Shown piece after piece: positions 1 through 3,378 of a stretch of DNA of 5,468 nucleotides (the stretch's first letter is position 1; each line of letters starts with the position of its first letter). Location: contig JANXVQ010000523.1 in assembly GCA_025351545.1 (NCBI GenBank), positions 1 to 5,468 of the forward strand, read 5' to 3'. This DNA comes from Spirosoma sp. GTDB lineage: Bacteria; Bacteroidota; Bacteroidia; Cytophagales; Spirosomataceae. The position numbers and the translations under genes were made by a program. The notes below the pieces were generated by a model that was given only the letters and a program-made list of their open reading frames with translations, made no database searches and had not been told where the DNA came from.

Positions 1-172
1 TCTGAAAGCCTCCTGGGAGGAAGTTCAGCACAACGTGACTTGGCCTAAATTCAGCGATCTGCAATCCAGTTCAACGCTGGTACTGGTAGCATCGCTGATT
101 TTTGCGCTATTAGTCGGTCTAATTGATTTAGTATTTGAGAATGGACTGAACGCTTTTTATCAGTCACTCTAA
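1..172 (+). CDS. secE: Preprotein translocase subunit SecE, 3' part (5' end outside window)
   Basis: SecE is the small membrane subunit of the SecYEG translocon that clamps SecY in the inner membrane. The reading frame enters at base 2 and gives 56 residues before TAA. The visible part has the family layout: an amphipathic cytoplasmic helix (LKASWEEVQHN), the conserved V-T-W-P segment at visible residues 12-15, then one transmembrane helix at about residues 24-45 (TLVLVASLIFALLVGLIDLV) and a short tail. Bacteroidetes SecE proteins are usually about 60-65 residues, so probably fewer than ten residues are missing upstream. It lies directly before nusG, the standard order. The stop codon lies in the loop of a small inverted repeat (ATCAGT 159-164 / ACTGAT 173-178). 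Identification is by recalled family motifs plus gene order. Confidence 0.93.
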   Translation, partial: LKASWEEVQHNVTWPKFSDLQSSSTLVLVASLIFALLVGLIDLVFENGLNAFYQSL

Positions 173-206
173 ACTGATTTGCGAAATACAGTTTGCAGAA
201 TGCGGC

Positions 207-234
207 TTTGTCGATCTTGTGAATCAGTAGTTTG
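207..234 (+). promoter_or_regulatory. Candidate Bacteroidetes-type promoter upstream of nusG
   Basis: TTTG (207-210) is followed after 17 bases by TAGTTTG (228-234). The Bacteroidetes primary sigma factor recognises TTG near -33 and TAnnTTTG near -7; this copy reads TAnnTTG, one T short. Transcription would begin near 241, just before the hairpins at 248-283. Such short motifs occur by chance, and nusG could equally be transcribed from a promoter upstream of secE. Confidence 0.3.
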
Positions 235-247
235 TAAATTGTAACAA

Positions 248-283
248 GACCGCCCACGCGGTCGAAAATTATACTATGGGCGG
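248..283 (+). promoter_or_regulatory. Two mutually exclusive hairpins at the nusG start codon
   Basis: Hairpin A pairs GACCGC (248-253) with GCGGTC (258-263), a perfect 6-bp stem with a 4-base loop. Hairpin B pairs CCGCCCA (250-256) with TGGGCGG (277-283), a perfect 7-bp stem with a 20-base loop that sits over the start codon at 276-278 (A276 is in the loop, TG is in the stem). Both use bases 250-253, so only one can form at a time. A leaves the start open in a weakly structured stretch and B hides it. The pairing is seen in the sequence; a regulatory role, for instance control of NusG synthesis, is inferred. Confidence 0.4.
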
Positions 284-836
284 CATACAGTGGTACGTCA
301 TTCGGGCAATATCGGGACAAGAAAAGAAAATCAAATCTTATCTTGATAACGAAATCATTCGGCAAAAGTTGGACGAAATTATTCCGCAGGTACTTATTCC
401 GGCGGAGAAGGTGTACGAAATGCGCAACGGTAAGAAGCGTGTTCGGGAGAAATCATTTTTCCCTGGCTACATTCTGATTTCGGCTGATTTGGGTAATAAC
501 CGGGCGCTTGATATGATTTTGAACATGCCGGGTGTGTTAGGATTTTTAGGTAATTCGCAAGTGGGAACAACGTCAAAAGTTCCAGTCCCGCTGCGTCAGG
601 CCGAAGTAAACCGCATTTTGGGTAAGGTCCACGAAGAAGCACAGGAAGTTGCTGCACCAAGTGTTGCTTACATTAAAGGTGAATCTGTAAAAGTTGTTGA
701 TGGCCCGTTTGGTGGTTTCATCGGCACTGTAGAAGAAGTATTTGACGACCGGAAGAAAGTGAACGTCGTTGTAAAAATATTTGGCCGGAATACTCCGGTA
801 GAACTCAGTTACGCGCAAGTAGAAAAGGAGAACTGA
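276..836 (+). CDS. nusG: Transcription termination/antitermination factor NusG
   Basis: NusG binds the RNA polymerase clamp through its NGN domain and contacts Rho or ribosomal protein S10 through its KOW domain, affecting pausing, termination and transcription–translation coupling. The protein has 186 residues, normal for the family. The NGN domain spans about residues 4-110 and shows W6-Y7, the SGQEKK segment (13-18), the F-F-P-G-Y motif (61-65) and the MPGVLGFLG segment (84-92). A linker leads to the KOW domain (134-186) with G-x-x-V-x-V-x-x-G-P-F and F-x-G. ATG 276 is chosen because the family normally begins a few residues before the W-Y pair. No Shine-Dalgarno sequence is visible, as usual in Bacteroidetes; the preceding bases are AT-rich but may be masked by hairpin B. 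secE lies 103 bases upstream. The stop codon falls in a short AT-rich hairpin. Confidence 0.97.
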   Translation: MGGIQWYVIRAISGQEKKIKSYLDNEIIRQKLDEIIPQVLIPAEKVYEMRNGKKRVREKSFFPGYILISADLGNNRALDMILNMPGVLGFLGNSQVGTTSKVPVPLRQAEVNRILGKVHEEAQEVAAPSVAYIKGESVKVVDGPFGGFIGTVEEVFDDRKKVNVVVKIFGRNTPVELSYAQVEKEN

Positions 837-850
837 TTTTAATCAGTTTT
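829..850 (+). terminator. Weak AT-rich hairpin over the nusG stop codon
   Basis: AACTGAT (831-837) pairs with ATCAGTT (842-848) around a 4-base loop. A G·U pair and an A-T pair can extend the stem outward to 829 and 850. The nusG TGA (834-836) lies in the 5' arm. The T-rich stretch 847-850 is part of the stem rather than a free tail, and only two stem pairs are G-C. It could be a weak terminator, an mRNA 3'-end or processing signal, or chance. Efficient termination is unlikely because no separate promoter for rplK is evident. Confidence 0.25.
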
Positions 851-852
851 CG

Positions 853-893
853 TGATCCGGCGTCCTATGCTTCCCTCAGAGGACAAAGGATCA
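853..893 (+). promoter_or_regulatory. Structured leader hairpin upstream of rplK (possible L1 autoregulatory region)
   Basis: TGATCC (853-858) pairs with GGATCA (888-893), and inside it GTCCT (862-866) pairs with AGGAC (880-884). A symmetric 3×3 internal loop (GGC/AAA) separates the stems, and the apical loop has 13 bases. A second GGATCC at 923-928 offers alternative partners for either arm of the outer stem. In Escherichia coli the rplK-rplA mRNA is repressed by L1 binding a leader that mimics its 23S rRNA site. This structure sits in the equivalent place, but I could not match it to the known L1 site, so that role is a hypothesis from position. Confidence 0.4.
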
Positions 894-910
894 AAACAAG
901 TTGGTTTATT

Positions 911-958
911 ATGAAGGCGTGTGGATCCGGTGATGTGACTGACCCCCAGACAACGTAA
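911..958 (+). other. Possible 15-codon upstream ORF in the rplK leader
   Basis: An ATG at 911 opens a frame of 15 codons (MKACGSGDVTDPQTT) ending at TAA 956-958, 27 bases before the rplK ATG. The bases before it (GTTTATT) are AT-rich, which suits Bacteroidetes initiation. It has no recognisable family, and such a short ORF is expected by chance. It includes the second GGATCC copy (923-928), so its translation could affect leader folding. Low confidence. Confidence 0.15.
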
Positions 959-985
959 ATAGTAAATCGTAACTCAATTATCACA

Positions 986-1429
986 ATGGCAAAAGAAGTA
1001 GGTGGCTACGTAAAGCTGCAAGTCAAAGGCGGGCAAGCCAACCCTTCACCTCCGATCGGTCCGGCTCTGGGTTCCAAGGGTTTAAATATCATGGAATTCT
1101 GCAAGCAATTTAATGGTCGGACGCAGGACAAAGTGGGTACGGTGCTGCCAGTTTTGATTACGTATTATAAGGATAAATCCTTTGAATTCGTTATTAAAAC
1201 CCCGCCGGCACCGATTCTGCTGTTGGAAGCAGCTAAGCTGAAAAGCGGCTCTGCTCAACCAAACCGCAACAAAGTAGGCTCTGTATCATGGGAGCAAATT
1301 CGGACGATCGCGGAAACGAAGATGCCCGATTTGAACGCCTTTACGGTGGAGTCAGCAATGAAGCAGGTGGCCGGTACGGCCCGCAGCATGGGAATCACGG
1401 TGACGGGCACAGCGCCCTTCGAGAACTAA
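986..1429 (+). CDS. rplK: 50S ribosomal protein L11
   Basis: L11 binds the GTPase-associated region of 23S rRNA (helices 43/44) at the base of the L10-L12 stalk and takes part in factor function and, in many bacteria, the stringent response. The 147-residue length is close to the Escherichia coli protein. The N-terminal domain (about 1-70) has the proline-rich [11 protein letters not shown] segment at residues 19-29; P23 and P26, the positions tied to thiostrepton sensitivity, are kept. The C-terminal rRNA-binding domain (about 75-147) ends with the family signature around [11 protein letters not shown] and [11 protein letters not shown] 986 gives the usual MAK start and is preceded by an AT-rich TTATCACA rather than a Shine-Dalgarno sequence. 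rplA follows after 25 bases, implying one transcript. No anomalies seen. Confidence 0.98.
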   Translation: MAKEVGGYVKLQVKGGQANPSPPIGPALGSKGLNIMEFCKQFNGRTQDKVGTVLPVLITYYKDKSFEFVIKTPPAPILLLEAAKLKSGSAQPNRNKVGSVSWEQIRTIAETKMPDLNAFTVESAMKQVAGTARSMGITVTGTAPFEN

Positions 1430-1454
1430 TAGACTTGCCGAAGCAAACACAGAC

Positions 1455-2153
1455 ATGGCTAAGTTAACGAAAAAACAAAAGGAAGCTCAATCGAAGTACG
1501 ATGTTGCTAAAGAATACTCGCTCCAACAGGCGGCTGAGATTCTGAAGGAGATTTCGTACACTAAGTTCGACGCTTCCGTGGATATTGACGTTCGGTTGGG
1601 CGTTGACCCGCGTAAGGCCGACCAGATGGTTCGTGGCGTTGTCACGCTGCCACATGGTACGGGCAAAACGGTTCGCGTTCTGGTGCTTTGCACCCCGGAC
1701 AAGGAGAACGAAGCGAAAGAGGCTGGTGCTGATTACGTAGGTCTGGACGACTATATTCAGAAGATTGAACAAGGCTGGACGGACATCGACGTGATTATCA
1801 CGATGCCGAGCGTTATGGCTAAGGTTGGTCGTCTGGGTAAAGTACTTGGTCCACGCGGTCTGATGCCAAACCCAAAATCGGGTACGGTAACTCCCGACGT
1901 AGCAAAGGCTGTTCGTGAAGTGAAGGCTGGTAAAATTGACTTTAAAGTCGATAAAACCGGCATCATTCACACCAGTATTGGTAAAGTATCGTTTACGCCA
2001 GAAAAACTGGCCGAAAACGCGCAGGAAATCATGGCCACATTAATGCGTCTGAAGCCTTCATCGGCTAAAGGAACGTACGTGAAAACGATTAACCTGTCGA
2101 GCACAATGAGTCCGGGATTAACGATTGATAAAGGCACAGTAGCCGGAATTTAA
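1455..2153 (+). CDS. rplA: 50S ribosomal protein L1
   Basis: L1 forms the mobile E-site stalk of the large subunit, contacting deacylated tRNA as it leaves, and in several bacteria represses its own mRNA. The protein has 232 residues, against about 229-234 in well-studied bacteria. Domain I is made from both ends of the chain (about 1-67 and 160-232), with domain II inserted between. The most conserved stretch is at about residues 115-149: [28 protein letters not shown]. The basic N-terminus ([10 protein letters not shown]) and the late K-G-T-Y-V-K-T segment are also typical. ATG 1455 matches the family start. rplJ begins only three bases after its stop, so rplA and rplJ are very likely translationally coupled on one mRNA. 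Confidence 0.98.
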   Translation: MAKLTKKQKEAQSKYDVAKEYSLQQAAEILKEISYTKFDASVDIDVRLGVDPRKADQMVRGVVTLPHGTGKTVRVLVLCTPDKENEAKEAGADYVGLDDYIQKIEQGWTDIDVIITMPSVMAKVGRLGKVLGPRGLMPNPKSGTVTPDVAKAVREVKAGKIDFKVDKTGIIHTSIGKVSFTPEKLAENAQEIMATLMRLKPSSAKGTYVKTINLSSTMSPGLTIDKGTVAGI

Positions 2154-2156
2154 GCC

Positions 2157-2690
2157 ATGAAGCGCCAGGAAAAAGGAGCAATTATTGAGGAATTGACTGA
2201 AAAGTTTCAGTCGACTCCCTTCTTCTACATCACGGAAGCCAATGGCATGACGGTTGCTGAAACCAACAACCTCCGTCGGATGTGTTTTGATCGGGGTATT
2301 GAGTACAGAGTGGTGAAAAATAGTTTCATCAAGAAAGCACTCGAAACCCTGGATACGGATTATACGCCGTTCAACGATGCAGTGCTACATGGTCAGTCGG
2401 CGGTGATGTTTCACCCCGAAAATGGCAAAGCACCGGCTAAGCTTATTAAGGAGTTCCGTAAAACGAGCGACAAGCTGCAATTGAAAGCTGCTTCTATTGA
2501 TAGCAGCCTATTTATAGGTGCTGACCAACTTGATATGCTCATCGCACTGAAGAGCAAAGAAGAGTTGATAGGCGAAATCATCGGTCTGCTGCAATCACCT
2601 GCTAAAAACGTCATTTCGGCGTTGCAAAGTGGTGGCAACAAATTGGCCGGTATCCTCAAAACGCTGTCGGAGCGCGAGGAAGCAGCTTAA
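2157..2690 (+). CDS. rplJ: 50S ribosomal protein L10
   Basis: L10 (P0 type) anchors L12 dimers to the ribosome: its N-terminal domain sits on 23S rRNA beside L11 and its C-terminal helix carries the dimers. Here it has 177 residues, longer than the about 165 of Escherichia coli and Bacillus. The N-terminal domain (about 1-130) shows K-G-A-I-I-E-E-L, the L-R-R-M segment, and V-V-K-N-S-F-I-K-K-A at about 58-67. The C-terminal tail from about residue 131 (KSKEELIGEIIGLLQSP onward) is about ten residues longer than in Escherichia coli by hand alignment, which may mean room for a third L12 dimer. ATG 2157 lies three bases after the rplA stop, leaving no space for a separate L10 leader; initiation probably depends on ribosomes finishing rplA. 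Confidence 0.97.
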   Translation: MKRQEKGAIIEELTEKFQSTPFFYITEANGMTVAETNNLRRMCFDRGIEYRVVKNSFIKKALETLDTDYTPFNDAVLHGQSAVMFHPENGKAPAKLIKEFRKTSDKLQLKAASIDSSLFIGADQLDMLIALKSKEELIGEIIGLLQSPAKNVISALQSGGNKLAGILKTLSEREEAA

Positions 2691-2747
2691 TTTTTCCGAC
2701 ATCTATTGTTCAATATTGTATCACAATCAAATAAAAGAAATACTACA

Positions 2748-3128
2748 ATGGCAGATTTGAAAGCGTTCGCGGAGCAGCTTGTAAGCCTGACAGTTAAGGA
2801 AGTTAACGAACTGGCTACTATCCTGAAGGATGAGTATGGTATCGAACCGGCTGCTGCCGCTCCCGTAATGGTAGCAGGTGGTGCTGGTGCTGATGCTCCG
2901 GCTGTCGTTGCTGAGAAAACGTCGTTCGACGTCGTTCTGAAGTCGGCTGGTGCTGCTAAACTGGCTGTCGTGAAATTGGTTAAAGACCTTACCGGTCTAG
3001 GTCTGAAAGAAGCCAAGGAATTGGTCGACAACTCGCCGAGAGCAGTAAAAGAAGGTGTTAGCAAAGACGAAGCTGAAGCCCTGCGGAAACAACTTGAAGA
3101 AGCTGGTGCTGAAGTAGAAGTTAAGTAA
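2748..3128 (+). CDS. rplL: 50S ribosomal protein L7/L12
   Basis: L12 is the multi-copy stalk protein that recruits translation factors (EF-Tu, EF-G, IF2) and stimulates their GTPase activity. The protein has 126 residues. The N-terminal dimerisation and L10-binding domain is at about 1-35 ([19 protein letters not shown]). A flexible Ala/Gly/Val hinge follows at about 36-56 ([19 protein letters not shown]), then the globular factor-binding domain at about 57-126 with K-L-A-V-V-K-L-V-K and T-G-L-G-L-K-E-A-K. The ATG at 2748 is preferred over an in-frame ATG at 2706: the earlier start would add 14 residues unlike the family, while 2748 gives the normal start after an AT-rich tract (AGAAATACTACA). 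A 57-base gap separates it from rplJ; a weak inverted repeat (ATTGT 2715-2719 / ACAAT 2723-2727) lies there. A strong terminator follows 23 bases after its stop. Confidence 0.98.
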   Translation: MADLKAFAEQLVSLTVKEVNELATILKDEYGIEPAAAAPVMVAGGAGADAPAVVAEKTSFDVVLKSAGAAKLAVVKLVKDLTGLGLKEAKELVDNSPRAVKEGVSKDEAEALRKQLEEAGAEVEVK

Positions 3129-3151
3129 GCAAATAGCTCTTTCGCATATCG

Positions 3152-3207
3152 CTCCAGGCAGGGGAGGCCAGACCAACGTCTGGTCTTTTCCTGTTTGGAG
3201 ACTTTTT
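3152..3207 (+). terminator. Long intrinsic terminator/attenuator between rplL and rpoB
   Basis: CTCCAGGCAGG (3152-3162) pairs with CCTGTTTGGAG (3190-3200) as an 11-bp stem with two G·U pairs. Above it a weak wobble-rich section leads to a perfect 6-bp stem, CCAGAC (3168-3173) with GTCTGG (3178-3183), capped by CAAC. Five T residues (3203-3207) follow two bases after the stem. This is the classic intrinsic terminator shape. In Escherichia coli the same junction carries a partial attenuator and an RNase III site; the long stem here could serve either purpose. Whether termination is full or partial cannot be read from sequence. Confidence 0.75.
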
Positions 3208-3217
3208 GTCTAAGCTA

Positions 3218-3244
3218 TTGCAAAAGACAAACTTATTTATATTG
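3218..3244 (+). promoter_or_regulatory. Candidate Bacteroidetes-type promoter for rpoB
   Basis: TTG (3218-3220) is followed after 17 bases by TATATTG (3238-3244), close to the Bacteroidetes TTG / TAnnTTTG pair and with the same spacing and the same one-T-short -7 form as the candidate before nusG. It lies just downstream of the rplL terminator and about 135 bases before the rpoB start, where a promoter restarting transcription would be expected. The predicted start is near 3249-3251. Confidence 0.42.
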
Positions 3245-3248
3245 CCTT

Positions 3249-3281
3249 ATGTTGTCTATTTACGCCCCTTGGGTCGGGTGA
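3249..3281 (+). other. Possible 10-codon upstream ORF in the rpoB leader
   Basis: ATG 3249 opens a 10-codon frame ([10 protein letters not shown]) ending at TGA 3279-3281. The ATG falls almost exactly where transcription from the promoter candidate would begin, so the mRNA could be leaderless for this peptide. The stop codon lies at the tip of the GC-rich hairpin at 3264-3291, so a terminating ribosome would melt that hairpin. No homology is recognised and a chance ORF is likely. Confidence 0.15.
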
Positions 3282-3291
3282 CGCCCGGGGC
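3264..3291 (+). promoter_or_regulatory. GC-rich hairpin in the rpoB leader
   Basis: GCCCC (3264-3268) pairs with GGGGC (3287-3291); after a TT bulge, GGG (3271-3273) pairs with CCC (3284-3286). A competing local form is CGGGT (3275-3279) with GCCCG (3283-3287) around GAC, with one T·G pair. No T-run follows (CCTGAATAG), so it is not a terminator. It may stabilise the 5' end of the rpoB mRNA or be regulatory. Confidence 0.45.
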
Positions 3292-3303
3292 CTGAATAGC
3301 CGC

Positions 3304-3365
3304 TTAGTTCGAGTGCCGTGGCAAATCTTCGCAACGCACTCATTGAGAATCGGTTACGCAACTAA
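3304..3365 (+). promoter_or_regulatory. Nested hairpin immediately upstream of the rpoB start
   Basis: An outer stem TTAGTT (3304-3309) / AACTAA (3360-3365) encloses a perfect inner stem GAGTGC (3311-3316) / GCACTC (3336-3341). The inner stem is loosely extended by GT/AC and GC/GC pairs toward an 8-base loop, and 18 unpaired bases (3342-3359) remain inside the outer stem. It ends 13 bases before the TTG start at 3379, so folding could influence ribosome access. Seen by complementarity only; function unknown. Confidence 0.4.
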
Positions 3366-3378
3366 ACGAAGCACAATC

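Noticed and set aside
51..365. Minus-strand frame covering the secE end, gap and nusG start
   Set aside because: It overlaps two certain genes and crosses the gap without any recognisable domain or start context.
1417..1443. CTTCG/CGAAG inverted repeat across the rplK stop and the rplA gap
   Set aside because: Five base pairs with a 17-base loop is within chance expectation and no T-run follows.
1464..1970. Long open frame on the minus strand opposite rplA, and similar ones opposite nusG, rplJ and rpoB
   Set aside because: They overlap strongly conserved genes, resemble no protein family, and have the biased composition expected of antisense reading of coding DNA.
2706..2747. Longer rplL starting at ATG 2706
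   Set aside because: The extra 14 residues ([14 protein letters not shown]) do not fit L12 and the ATG at 2748 gives the normal MADLKAF start.
2691..2747. Terminator or promoter in the rplJ-rplL gap
   Set aside because: The T-run at 2691-2695 has only a weak GGAA/TTCC pairing before it, the palindrome CAATATTG (2711-2718) is short, and no TTG / TAnnTTTG pair with proper spacing is present.
2687..3064. Minus-strand frame opposite rplL rich in Ala, Thr and Ser
   Set aside because: It is the antisense of the repetitive GCT/GTT-rich L12 hinge and helices; no family resemblance.
3313..3378. Upstream in-frame rpoB starts at GTG 3313 or TTG 3343
   Set aside because: The frame is open back to a stop at 3211, but these starts add residues unlike the family, whereas TTG 3379 yields the expected MATN start.
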